The notes under the pieces are model-generated. The model was not told the DNA's origin. It saw only the letters and a program-made list of their open reading frames with translations, and did not search any database. DNA of 64,000 nt from Xylanibacter brevis ATCC 19188 (GTDB taxonomy: Bacteria > Bacteroidota > Bacteroidia > Bacteroidales > Bacteroidaceae), in assembly GCF_000621725.1 (NCBI RefSeq), contig NZ_JHXM01000003.1, positions 62,001 through 126,000 on the forward strand, read 5' to 3'. The translations under genes were made by a program, and so were the position numbers. Below, one piece after another: positions 27,012 through 35,630 of the stretch. Each line of letters begins with the position of its first letter. Within the stretch, counting starts at the first letter, position 1.

Positions 27012-27367
27012 TTTTTAATTCTGATAAACCGATTTTCTTGCAGATGGCCGATAGGCTATGTGACGAGATACTGGCCGACAAGTACAAGGACGACGACCGC
27101 ATCCCATCGGTGCGTGAGTACGCTGTACTGCTGGAGGTGAACACCAACACCGCCGTGAGGGCCTATGATGAATTGGCACGTGCGAACATTATATATAATA
27201 AAAGAGGACTGGGCTACTTTGTGACTAAAGGGGCGAAGAAACAAATTATGAAAGAGCGCAAGCACGTGTTTATGAAAGAACAACTACCGGAACTGTTCCG
27301 ACAGATGCAACTGCTGGGTATAACGTTAGAAGATGTTAAAGAGGCGTATGATATGCAACAAACCTGA
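26996..27367 (+). CDS. GntR-family regulator, short YtrA type
   Basis: The 123-residue protein has an N-terminal winged helix (PIFLQMADRLCDEILADKYK, RIPSVREYAVLLEVN, AVRAYDELARANIIY, then GLGYFV) and only a short helical tail. It therefore lacks the large ligand domain of FadR/HutC relatives and belongs to the YtrA subgroup. It overlaps the permease gene by 16 bp. The operator-like palindrome at 25237-25260 is the probable target, giving negative feedback on its own operon. Confidence 0.88.
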   Translation: MAERMIFNSDKPIFLQMADRLCDEILADKYKDDDRIPSVREYAVLLEVNTNTAVRAYDELARANIIYNKRGLGYFVTKGAKKQIMKERKHVFMKEQLPELFRQMQLLGITLEDVKEAYDMQQT

Positions 27368-27401
27368 CATTGCGTGCGTCTAAGAACTAAAAAAACGATA
27401 C

Positions 27402-27431
27402 TTCGTTATGACGTCATATCATTATAACGAA
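27402..27431. promoter_or_regulatory. Nested palindromic site before the efflux operon
   Basis: TTCGTTAT (27402-27409) and ATAACGAA (27424-27431) form an inverted repeat with a 14-base spacer. TATGACGTCATA (27407-27418) is a second palindrome inside it. It lies 17 bases before the first efflux gene and is a candidate regulator-binding site. No regulator gene can be tied to it. Confidence 0.5.
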
Positions 27432-27447
27432 TATTATAAAGAATCGA

Positions 27448-28107
27448 ATGATACACTTAGAGAACATCAACAAAACCTATTTCGGCGCACAGCCATTGCA
27501 TGTGCTGAAGGGCATAAATCTCGACATCGAAGCAGGCGAGTTTGTCAGCATCATGGGAGCCAGCGGCTCGGGTAAGTCCACCTTATTAAATATATTAGGT
27601 ATCTTGGACAACTACGACTCGGGAATCTATGAACTAGCAGGCACACGCATCTGGAACCTGTCGGAGAGAAAAGCCGCAGAGTATCGTAACCACATGATTG
27701 GATTTATCTTCCAGTCGTTCAACCTGATCAACTTCAAAACGGCGGTAGAGAACGTAGAGCTGCCCCTGTTCTATCAGGGGGTGAGCAGGAAGAAGCGCCA
27801 CCAGCTGGCTCTGGAATATCTGGAGAAGCTGGGACTGCTAGACTGGGCTGAACACTACCCCAACGAGCTCTCAGGCGGACAGAAACAGCGCGTGGCCATT
27901 GCACGTGCACTGATCACAAACCCGAAGATTATCCTGGCCGATGAACCTACGGGCGCACTGGACTCGAAGACCAGCGTAGAGGTGATGGAACTGCTGAAGA
28001 ACCTGAACAAGGAGGAACATATCACGCAGGTCATCGTGACGCACGACCCTGGCGTGGCACAACAAACCAACCGAATCATTAGAATCAAGGATGGAGTTAT
28101 TGAATGA
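27448..28107 (+). CDS. MacB/LolD-type ABC ATPase
   Basis: The 219-residue protein has Walker A GASGSGKST (37-45), signature LSGGQKQRVAIARAL and Walker B ILADEPTGALD, the usual signs of the LolD/MacB/FtsE ATPase group. The downstream permease overlaps its end by 17 bp, so the two are translationally linked. With two permeases, an adaptor and an outer membrane channel it forms a tripartite efflux set. Confidence 0.92.
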   Translation: MIHLENINKTYFGAQPLHVLKGINLDIEAGEFVSIMGASGSGKSTLLNILGILDNYDSGIYELAGTRIWNLSERKAAEYRNHMIGFIFQSFNLINFKTAVENVELPLFYQGVSRKKRHQLALEYLEKLGLLDWAEHYPNELSGGQKQRVAIARALITNPKIILADEPTGALDSKTSVEVMELLKNLNKEEHITQVIVTHDPGVAQQTNRIIRIKDGVIE

Positions 28108-29329
28108 GATATGGCAAACGGTGCAACGCAACAAGCTGCGCACCGGCCTGACAGGTTTCGCAGTGGCATGGGGCATCTTCATGCTGATTGTGCTGTTGGG
28201 TGCAGGCAACGGACTGATCAATGCACAACTGCTGCAAACCAACCGTTTCCTGTCGAACTCGATGGTGGCTTTCGGCGGCTGGACGTCGAAACCGTATCAA
28301 GGCATGAAGGAGGGACGCATGATTCAACTGCAGCAACGCGACATTGCCACCACCGACAAGGAGTTCAAAGGGACTATCGACGAGGTCGGCGCTCAATATC
28401 GCGTGAGCCCACTGGTGAGTCATGGTTCTCAGTACCTGTACCCACAGGTCATGGGTGTGTACCCAAACCATATCCGCATTGACAAAGTGGACATGACGCA
28501 GGGTCGATTCATCAACACCATCGACATCCGCGAGAAGAGAAAGGTGCTGGTGATTAGCGAAAAGCAAGCCAAAGAGTTGGAAGCCAAACTGGGTGACAAT
28601 ATCAACCTGGGAAATTTCTCGTTTAAGATTGTAGGCATCTACAAGGAACAAGAAAACGGACAGCCCTATATCTTCTCATCATACACGGCCATCAAGGGTA
28701 TCTTTGGCACCAACAGTAGTGATGCCGGCAACATTGAGTTTACGTTCCATGGACTGGACACCGAGAACGATAACGAGGCTTTTGAGAAGAAATACCGCAA
28801 GCGACTGAATGCAAACCACATGGTACACCCTGAAGACGAAGGTGCCATCTGGCTCTGGAACAGACACATGCAGAACATGCAGATGAACAAAGCTATCGGC
28901 ATCATGAGAATGGCTCTGTGGATTGTAGGCTTGTTTACGTTGCTGAGCGGCATCGTGGGCGTTTCGAACATCATGCTGATCACCGTGAAGGAACGTACAC
29001 ACGAGTTTGGCATCAGAAAGGCCATCGGCGCCAAGCCGTGGGCAATCCTGAAACTGATCATCACCGAGAGTATCATCATCACCACCTTCTTTGGCTATAT
29101 CGGCATGGTTCTGGGCGTGGCCACCTGCGAATATATGGATGCCACAATAGGACATACGAAGGTAGATGCCGGACTGTTTAAGGCGTCCATGTTCATCAAC
29201 CCTACCGTGGGCATCGACATTTGTATCGAGGCGACCATGGTGATGATTATTGCCGGCACCATTGCAGGACTGATTCCTGCACTGAAGGCGGCAAAGACCA
29301 GACCTATTGAAGCACTTAGAGCAGATTAA
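28091..29329 (+). CDS. MacB-type FtsX permease (first)
   Basis: The 412-residue protein has an N-terminal membrane span (about 20-40), a periplasmic MacB_PCD-like domain, and three C-terminal spans with the FtsX motif GIVGVSNIMLITVKERTHEFGIRKAIGA near 300. This is the permease half of a MacB-type transporter, a mechanotransmission machine that does not itself move substrate through the inner membrane. Its start overlaps the ATPase gene, and the next permease begins 6 bp after its stop. Confidence 0.88.
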   Translation: MELLNEIWQTVQRNKLRTGLTGFAVAWGIFMLIVLLGAGNGLINAQLLQTNRFLSNSMVAFGGWTSKPYQGMKEGRMIQLQQRDIATTDKEFKGTIDEVGAQYRVSPLVSHGSQYLYPQVMGVYPNHIRIDKVDMTQGRFINTIDIREKRKVLVISEKQAKELEAKLGDNINLGNFSFKIVGIYKEQENGQPYIFSSYTAIKGIFGTNSSDAGNIEFTFHGLDTENDNEAFEKKYRKRLNANHMVHPEDEGAIWLWNRHMQNMQMNKAIGIMRMALWIVGLFTLLSGIVGVSNIMLITVKERTHEFGIRKAIGAKPWAILKLIITESIIITTFFGYIGMVLGVATCEYMDATIGHTKVDAGLFKASMFINPTVGIDICIEATMVMIIAGTIAGLIPALKAAKTRPIEALRAD

Positions 29330-29335
29330 GAACTT

Positions 29336-30577
29336 ATGAGAATAGACTTAGACAACTATCGTGAAATCCTTGACACTCTGACCCGCAACAAGAGTCGTTC
29401 GCTGCTGACTGGCTTCGGCATCTTCTGGGGTGTGTTCATGCTGGTATCGCTGATAGGCGGAGGACAAGGACTGAAGGAACTGCTGAACTCTAACTTTGAA
29501 GGGTTTGCCACAAACTCAGCTCTTGTATGGGCTCAGCCAACGTCGAAAGCATACAAGGGCTTCCGCAAAGGACGCTACTGGAATATGGAATACAGAGACA
29601 CCGAGCGACTGCGCCAGCGCGTGCCAGAACTCGATGTAATCTCGCCCATACTCTACGGCAATGGTGGTTCGGCCTATTATGCCGACAGAAAAACTTCTAT
29701 CGACGTGAACGGCGTGCTACCTGAATATCAGTTCTTCAATAGTCCGAAGATGTTCTACGGACGCTTTCTGAACGACATGGACATCGCCCAGAAACGCAAG
29801 GTGTGCGTCATTGGCAAGAAGATATACAAGGAACTGTTCCCTGGCGGTGGCAACCCCTGCGGAAAGTTCATCCGCGTGGACTCCATCTACTACCAGGTGA
29901 TTGGTGTGGACTATAATACATCGGGAGGCATGACGGGTAGCGACGGCTCAAAATTGCTGTTGCCTATCACCCAGATGCAACAGGTCTATAACCGCGGTAA
30001 CACGGTGGACATGATTGCCGTCACAGGACGACCAGGCGTGGTGATGACTTCCATCATCCCGCGTATCCGCGAGGCTCTGGGAAGAGCACATACCATCGAT
30101 GCCAACGACGAACAGGCCATTATGGTGTTCAACACCGAAGTGCTGTTCCAAATGCTGGACTCACTGTTTCGCGGTGTCAACTTCCTGATATGGCTCGTGG
30201 GATTGGGCACACTGCTGGCCGGTGCCATCGGCGTTTCGAACATCATGCTGGTGACCGTGCGCGAACGTACCATAGAGATAGGAATACGTCGCGCCATTGG
30301 TGCCACACCCAGAATGATCCTGTCGCAAATTGTGGCAGAGAGTATCGTGCTGACGCTGGTGGCAGGTATGAGCGGCATTCTCTTTGCCGTGTTTATCCTG
30401 CAAATGCTAGAGATGGGCAATACGGAAGACGGTATTGTGAGTGCCCACTTCCAGGTGGACTTCTGGACAGCCATCATGGCTGCCTTGGCTATCGCCATGA
30501 TGGGCGTATTAGCAGGTATCGCTCCTGCAGCACGTGCCATGAGCATCAAACCCGTAGATGCAATGAGAGACGAATAA
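29336..30577 (+). CDS. MacB-type FtsX permease (second)
   Basis: The 413-residue paralogue of the preceding gene has the same layout: N-terminal span, periplasmic domain, three C-terminal spans, and the motif GAIGVSNIMLVTVRERTIEIGIRRAIGA. Two tandem permeases suggest a heterodimer with one shared ATPase, unlike E. coli MacB where ATPase and permease are fused and dimerise with themselves. It is 21 bp upstream of the adaptor gene. Confidence 0.88.
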   Translation: MRIDLDNYREILDTLTRNKSRSLLTGFGIFWGVFMLVSLIGGGQGLKELLNSNFEGFATNSALVWAQPTSKAYKGFRKGRYWNMEYRDTERLRQRVPELDVISPILYGNGGSAYYADRKTSIDVNGVLPEYQFFNSPKMFYGRFLNDMDIAQKRKVCVIGKKIYKELFPGGGNPCGKFIRVDSIYYQVIGVDYNTSGGMTGSDGSKLLLPITQMQQVYNRGNTVDMIAVTGRPGVVMTSIIPRIREALGRAHTIDANDEQAIMVFNTEVLFQMLDSLFRGVNFLIWLVGLGTLLAGAIGVSNIMLVTVRERTIEIGIRRAIGATPRMILSQIVAESIVLTLVAGMSGILFAVFILQMLEMGNTEDGIVSAHFQVDFWTAIMAALAIAMMGVLAGIAPAARAMSIKPVDAMRDE

Positions 30578-30598
30578 AAACAATAAAACATAAAGATT

Positions 30599-31717
30599 AT
30601 GAAAAAGTACATGAAACTCATCATTGCGAGCATCATCGCACTGATATTCATCGGAACCTTTGTGTTCCTGTGGCAGAAAAGCCAACCCAAAGAGGTGGTT
30701 TACACAGAGTTTACACCTGAAACAACCGACCTGAAGAAGACAACGATCATCACTGGTAAGATAGAACCACGCAACGAGGTGAGCGTGAAGCCTCAGATCA
30801 GCGGCATCATTGCTGAACTGATGAAAGAGCCTGGCGACTTTGTACAGCAAGGCGAGGTGATTGCCAAAGTAAAGGTGATACCAGACATGGGCCAGCTGTC
30901 TAGTGCCGAGAGCCGTGTACGACTGGCTGACATTAACCTGAAACAGGTGGAGAAGGATTTCTCACGCACACAGTCACTGCACAACCAGAAACTGGTCAGC
31001 GATGAAGAGTTTGAGAAAAGTCGTCAGCAACTGAAACAGGCACAGGAAGAGAATGCTGCTGCCATCGACGCATTGCAGGTGGTACGCGATGGTGTGTCAA
31101 AGTCGAATGCCTCGGCATCGTCAACGCTGATTCGCTCTACCATCAGTGGCATCATCCTCGACATCCCCGTAAAGGTGGGTAACTCGGTCATCAACTCTAA
31201 CACATTCAACGATGGTACAACCATCGCTACGGTGGCTAACATGAAAGATCTGATCTTCCGTGGCAACATCGACGAGACCGAGGTGGGCCTGCTCTCTATC
31301 GGCATCCCCATGAAGATCACCATCGGTGCTCTGCAGGATATGCAGCTCGACGCCACACTGGAGTATATCTCGCCAAAGGCAACAGAGAGCAATGGTGCTA
31401 ACCAGTTTGAGATAAAGGCTGCCGTGCTGCTGCCCTCACTAAAAGAGGAAGGACAGAGCTTGCGCTCGGGCTATTCGGCCAATGCTGAGATTGTGCTGGC
31501 TCAAGCACAACAGGTGCTGGCTATCCCCGAAAGTGCCATCGAGTTCAGTGGCGACAGCACCTTCGTTTATTTGGTGAAGGGTGAGGGCAAGCAGAAGACC
31601 TACGAGCGCCAGCCTGTGGTGACAGGCCTGAGCGACGGTGTGAACATTGAAATCAAGAAGGGCCTCACCGCCAAACAGAAGGTGCGCGGTCCGCAACTGA
31701 TTGCTGAAGAACAATAA
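30599..31717 (+). CDS. Periplasmic adaptor (HlyD/MacA-type membrane fusion protein)
   Basis: The 372-residue protein has an N-terminal membrane anchor (about 5-25). A lipoyl-like half motif follows (VKPQISGIIAELMKEPGDFVQQGEVIAKV), then a helical hairpin about 95-155, then the second lipoyl half (STISGIILDIPVKVGNSV) and beta-barrel domains. This is the adaptor that joins the permeases to the TolC-like channel encoded 6 bp downstream. Confidence 0.9.
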   Translation: MKKYMKLIIASIIALIFIGTFVFLWQKSQPKEVVYTEFTPETTDLKKTTIITGKIEPRNEVSVKPQISGIIAELMKEPGDFVQQGEVIAKVKVIPDMGQLSSAESRVRLADINLKQVEKDFSRTQSLHNQKLVSDEEFEKSRQQLKQAQEENAAAIDALQVVRDGVSKSNASASSTLIRSTISGIILDIPVKVGNSVINSNTFNDGTTIATVANMKDLIFRGNIDETEVGLLSIGIPMKITIGALQDMQLDATLEYISPKATESNGANQFEIKAAVLLPSLKEEGQSLRSGYSANAEIVLAQAQQVLAIPESAIEFSGDSTFVYLVKGEGKQKTYERQPVVTGLSDGVNIEIKKGLTAKQKVRGPQLIAEEQ

Positions 31718-31723
31718 AACGAC

Positions 31724-33052
31724 ATGAAGATGATGAACAAAAGCATAGCATTTCTACTCTTCGCCGCTGCGTCGCTGCCCATGAATGCCCAAAAGGCATG
31801 GAGCCTGCGCCAGTGCTGCGACTATGCGGTGGAGCACAACATCACTGTAAAGCAGTATGACAACCAGCGCCGCCAACGCGAGCTGCAGCTATCCACTGCC
31901 CGCAACTCGCGCCTGCCAGACCTGAATGCCAGCGCAGGACAGAACTTCTCGTTCGGTCGTGGTCTGACGGCAGAGAACACGTACACCAACACGAACACGT
32001 CATCGACCTCGTTCTCGTTGGGCACAAGCATTCCTCTCTTCACGGGATTCCAGATTCCAAACAACATCCGACTGAACGAGTTGAACCTCGAGGCCGCCAC
32101 ACAGGACCTGGAGAAAGCACGCAACGACATCCGCATGCAGGTGGCACAGGCTTACGTACAGATACTCTACGACCTGGAACTTTCTGAGGTGGCACACCGA
32201 CAGATAGCCATCGACTCTGCTCAGGTGGCACGACTGCAGGCCCTGCTCAACGTGGGGAAAATCAGCGAGGTGGAACTGGCTCAGCAAAAGGCAACACTCT
32301 CGCAGAGTCAACTCACGGCAACACAGGCCGACAACAACCTACAACTGGCTTTGCTCTCAATGACGCAACTGCTGGAACTGGAAAGTCCCGAGGGCTTCAT
32401 GGTGGAACGCCCACAGGTATCAATGCTTACCGCAGAACCTGTTGCCATCACGCCCGACGACATTTTTGCCGAGGCGCTGGCCATCAAACCCGAGATTCAG
32501 GCACAGCAACTGCGACTGCGCTCTACAGACAACAACATAAAGATTGCACAAGCCGGACTCTATCCTCAGCTCAGCTTCAGCGCAGGTCTTGGCTCTAACT
32601 ACTACAAGACTTCGGGCTTCCCTGCCGAGACATTCAGCAAACAGATAAAGAACAACTTCAGCCAGTATCTGGGCTTCAGTCTAAACATACCCATCTTCAA
32701 CCGCTTCCAGACACGCAACAATATCCGTGCTGCCAAGTTGGAGCGCAACAACCAGCAACTGCAGTTGGACAATACGAAGAAGGCACTCTATAAGGAAATC
32801 CAACAAGTGTACTACAATCTGGTGGCCGCCAATAGCAAACTGAGCAGCAGCAATCAGGCACGTCAAAGCAGTGAGACGGCATTCCTGCTGACACAGGCAA
32901 AGTATGAACAGGGCAAAGCCACACTGACCGAGTTCAACGAGGCTAAGAACAACTATCTGAAAGCCGAGAGCGAGCTCACGCAGTCGCGTTATGAATACCT
33001 GTATCAGCAGGCCTTGATACTCTTCTACCGCGGACAAGAGCTATCACTGTAG
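31724..33052 (+). CDS. TolC-family outer membrane efflux channel
   Basis: The 442-residue protein has a signal peptide probably cut before Gln23 (MNAQKAW). Two homologous halves of outer membrane efflux protein type follow, rich in long helices (LEKARNDIRMQVAQAYVQIL and KKALYKEIQQVYYNLVAANS). It closes the tripartite system and spans outer membrane and periplasm. It is the last gene of the operon. A hairpin at 33107-33132 probably ends the transcript. Confidence 0.9.
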   Translation: MKMMNKSIAFLLFAAASLPMNAQKAWSLRQCCDYAVEHNITVKQYDNQRRQRELQLSTARNSRLPDLNASAGQNFSFGRGLTAENTYTNTNTSSTSFSLGTSIPLFTGFQIPNNIRLNELNLEAATQDLEKARNDIRMQVAQAYVQILYDLELSEVAHRQIAIDSAQVARLQALLNVGKISEVELAQQKATLSQSQLTATQADNNLQLALLSMTQLLELESPEGFMVERPQVSMLTAEPVAITPDDIFAEALAIKPEIQAQQLRLRSTDNNIKIAQAGLYPQLSFSAGLGSNYYKTSGFPAETFSKQIKNNFSQYLGFSLNIPIFNRFQTRNNIRAAKLERNNQQLQLDNTKKALYKEIQQVYYNLVAANSKLSSSNQARQSSETAFLLTQAKYEQGKATLTEFNEAKNNYLKAESELTQSRYEYLYQQALILFYRGQELSL

Positions 33053-33074
33053 GACGTAAAAAAACTGAATAATA

Positions 33075-33106
33075 TTTGGTAGTATCGTAAAAAAGCGCTA
33101 CCTTTG
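33075..33106 (+). promoter_or_regulatory. Promoter of tRNA-Gln
   Basis: TTTG (33075-33078), 20 bases and TACCTTTG (33099-33106) match the Bacteroidota promoter exactly. The expected start near 33113 falls inside the left arm of the hairpin at 33107-33132. Confidence 0.75.
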
Positions 33107-33146
33107 CAGGCGATTTCAAGAAGAATCGCCTGTTTTTATTTTTTTT
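33107..33146 (+). terminator. Terminator hairpin overlapping the tRNA promoter start
   Basis: CAGGCGATT (33107-33115) and AATCGCCTG (33124-33132) form a 9-bp stem with an 8-base loop, followed by a T-rich run to 33146. It would stop transcripts coming from the efflux operon. Transcripts begun at the tRNA promoter start within the left arm and should not form the full stem. Confidence 0.7.
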
Positions 33147-33216
33147 GGACGATGGTGTAATGGTAACACTACAGGTTTTGGTTCTGTCATTCCCGGTTCG
33201 AATCCGAGTCGTCCAA
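33146..33216 (+). tRNA. tRNA-Gln (anticodon TTG)
   Basis: Seven-base acceptor arms TGGACGA and TCGTCCA pair. A D-arm with GTG/CAC, an anticodon arm ACAGG-TTTTGGT-TCTGT with anticodon TTG, and a T-loop TTCGAAT are all present. The 71-base length and the discriminator A fit. The T-stem has one C-A mismatch. No CCA is encoded. Confidence 0.9.
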
Positions 33217-33236
33217 CTTCATACAGGAGGAAGCTT

Positions 33237-33932
33237 ATGAAAAAGAAAATCGTTGTTTTGACGGGTGCAGGTATGTCTGTGGAGAGTGGTCTCCGCACAT
33301 TCCGTGATGCTGATGGCTTATGGGAGGAATATCCCGTTGCCCAGGTAGCTACACACGAGGGTTGGGAAGCCGATCCTACACTGGTGACGAACTTCTACAA
33401 CATGCTGCGCAAGAAGTGTTGGGGTGTGAAACCCAACGAAGGACACCGACTGGTAGCTGCACTGGAAGAGAAGTACGACGTCACCGTGGTAACGCAAAAC
33501 GTGGACAATCTGCACGAGATGGCTGGTTCGACAAAGGTCATCCACCTGCATGGCGAACTGATGAAGGTTTGTTCTAGCCGCGATGTAGATGACCCACGCT
33601 ACCAGCAAACGCTGACACCCGACAACTGCGAGATTGAGCCAGGCACAAAGGCTGGCGATGGATCGCTGCTTCGTCCTTTTATTGTTTTCTTTGGCGAAGC
33701 CGTTCCCAACATCACCATTGCTGCAGAAGAGGCCATGAGTGCCGACATCTTTATCGTCATTGGCACCAGCCTGAACGTTTATCCCGCAGCAGGTCTTCTT
33801 CACTACGTGCGCCCCAACGTACCTGTTTACCTGATTGACCCCAACCCCGTGAGTGCTGGAAGCAACGTCAAGCAGATTCTGAAAGGAGCAAGTGCCGGCA
33901 TGCAGGAACTGAGCGAACTGTTGATGAAATAG
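33237..33932 (+). CDS. cobB: Sir2-family NAD-dependent protein deacylase
   Basis: The 231-residue protein has the sirtuin motifs GAGMSVESGLRTFRD, TQNVDNLHEMAGS and the catalytic His in IHLHGEL, then VIGTSLNVYPAA and IDPNP. It removes acyl groups from lysines using NAD. The zinc tetrad of typical sirtuins (two C-x-x-C pairs) is missing: only single cysteines occur in KVCSS and DNCEI. Short zinc-free sirtuins are known, so it may still be active. An AGGAGG-like sequence (33224-33231) lies shortly upstream of the ATG, which is unusual for this phylum. Confidence 0.9.
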   Translation: MKKKIVVLTGAGMSVESGLRTFRDADGLWEEYPVAQVATHEGWEADPTLVTNFYNMLRKKCWGVKPNEGHRLVAALEEKYDVTVVTQNVDNLHEMAGSTKVIHLHGELMKVCSSRDVDDPRYQQTLTPDNCEIEPGTKAGDGSLLRPFIVFFGEAVPNITIAAEEAMSADIFIVIGTSLNVYPAAGLLHYVRPNVPVYLIDPNPVSAGSNVKQILKGASAGMQELSELLMK

Positions 33933-33938
33933 CTTATT

Positions 33939-35531
33939 GTGCGGTTCCACCAACTAATCACATCCCTTCAACCACCCGTCAAACTGAACAATCCGTTTGA
34001 CTATGAGCCTCATCCGCTGTCACTATTGGCTGCGGAACAGGTTGCTGATTATATAAAAGATAAGGATGACTGGTGCGAGGAGATCGCTGCCGGCAAGATG
34101 TTTGGCGTGCTGGTGTGTCAGGATGCAGAAGGAAAACTGGGATTCCTGGCGGCCTATAGCGGACAACTGGGCGGACGAGCCGATTGGCCATGGTTTGTGC
34201 CAGCCGTCTTCGACTACCTGCAACCCGATGGCTATTTCAAACAGGAAGAAAGCGCTATCACGGCCATCAACCATCAGGTGGACACCATGGAGAACAGTTA
34301 TCAGCTTCTGCATCTGCGACAAGAGGTGGCCCGACTGAAAGAACAGGCCGATGCAGAGGTGAACGACTATAAGGAGATGATGCGCAAAGCGAAAGAGGTT
34401 CGCGCCGCTGCCACCGTACGAACAGAGGCAATGACACGCGAGAGCCAGTTTCAGAAGGCCGAGCTTCGCCGACTGAAAGCACGCTGGAAGGAACGCATCA
34501 CAGAAGCCGAACGCGGTCTTTCACCTTTGGAAGACCAGATTACTCAGTTAAAACAAGAACGCAAGCATCGCTCCGATGCACTGCAACAGTGGCTGTTCAG
34601 CCAGTTCGTCATGCTGGATGCGCGTGGCGAACGCCAATCTCTCTTAGACATCTTTGCACCAACCTCACAAGGTATTCCACCGTCAGGAGCCGGCGAGTGT
34701 TGCGCCCCCCGACTGCTTCAGTATGCCTTCATGCATCATCTTCGTCCGCTTTGCATGGCTGAGTTCTGGCAAGGAGCATCGCCAAAGATGGAGATACGCC
34801 ACCACGGCCAATACTATCCTGCCTGCCAAGGCAAGTGCAAGCCTATCCTTTCGTTTATGCTCCAAGGCCTGGAGGTAGAACAGCTGACGCCATCAGCAAA
34901 GACATCCCCGCTAGACATCATCTATGCCGATGCAGACATCGTGGTGGTCAACAAGCCAGCAGGGATGCTATCGGTACCGGGAAAGACGGAGGCCACATCT
35001 GTCTATGACCTTCTGAAGGCCAGATATCCACAGGCAGAAGGGCCCATCATTGTGCACCGCCTGGACATGGACACGTCTGGCATCATGGTGGCTGCTCTTT
35101 CCCTCAAGGCCTACCACCACCTGCAGAGTCAGTTTATCAATCGTTCCACACATAAGGAATACATCGCTTTAGTACAGTCAAAGAACCACTTTACTCATCG
35201 TAAAGGGCAACTTTGCCTACCTCTACGCGCAGATATAGACGACCGTCCACGCCAGTTGGTGGACTTTGAGCACGGTCGGCATGCATTAACCACCTACGAA
35301 GTGCTCTCAGAAAGCCAACACATCGTGCGTCTGAGACTGGTGCCTCACACAGGGCGCACCCATCAGTTGCGCGTGCATTGCGCTCATCATCAGGGACTCC
35401 AAGCCCCCATTCTGGGCGATAATCTCTATGGAAAAGCCTCCGACCGTCTCTATCTGCATGCAGAAAAGTTGTCATTCACCCACCCCACCACCGGCGAAGA
35501 GCTTACTTTCTGCGCCCCAGCACCTTTTTAA
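33939..35531 (+). CDS. RluA-family pseudouridine synthase with long N-terminal extension
   Basis: The frame opens with GTG at 33939, 6 bp after the sirtuin stop. Residues about 330-530 are an RluA-type synthase: VVNKPAGMLSVPG, the catalytic HRLDMDTSGIMV and GRTHQLRVHCAH. The first 320 residues are extra. They comprise a globular part, a charged coiled coil (about 120-215, ARLKEQADAEV to LKQERKHRSDAL), and a Cys/His-rich stretch near 248-305 (CCAPRLLQYAFMHHL, CQGKCKP). I know similar long RluA forms in Bacteroidota and some gammaproteobacteria. The RNA target is not determinable. Confidence 0.87.
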   Translation: MRFHQLITSLQPPVKLNNPFDYEPHPLSLLAAEQVADYIKDKDDWCEEIAAGKMFGVLVCQDAEGKLGFLAAYSGQLGGRADWPWFVPAVFDYLQPDGYFKQEESAITAINHQVDTMENSYQLLHLRQEVARLKEQADAEVNDYKEMMRKAKEVRAAATVRTEAMTRESQFQKAELRRLKARWKERITEAERGLSPLEDQITQLKQERKHRSDALQQWLFSQFVMLDARGERQSLLDIFAPTSQGIPPSGAGECCAPRLLQYAFMHHLRPLCMAEFWQGASPKMEIRHHGQYYPACQGKCKPILSFMLQGLEVEQLTPSAKTSPLDIIYADADIVVVNKPAGMLSVPGKTEATSVYDLLKARYPQAEGPIIVHRLDMDTSGIMVAALSLKAYHHLQSQFINRSTHKEYIALVQSKNHFTHRKGQLCLPLRADIDDRPRQLVDFEHGRHALTTYEVLSESQHIVRLRLVPHTGRTHQLRVHCAHHQGLQAPILGDNLYGKASDRLYLHAEKLSFTHPTTGEELTFCAPAPF

Positions 35532-35591
35532 TCAACGTATAAAAAACATTAATTAAAAGCATCAATCACTATCAATTCATAAGAAAACACC

Positions 35592-35599
35592 TACCTTTG
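35592..35599 (+). promoter_or_regulatory. -7 box (TACCTTTG) of M16 peptidase gene
   Basis: TACCTTTG fits TAnnTTTG and lies 31 bases before the ATG at 35631. No -33 element is clear. Confidence 0.5.
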
Positions 35600-35630
35600 C
35601 TAAAAATATACTATTTAATAACAAATAAAA

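Noticed and set aside
27368..27447. Riboswitch before the efflux operon
   Set aside because: The region is short, AT-rich and explained better by two simple palindromes. No aptamer-like multi-helix fold was found.
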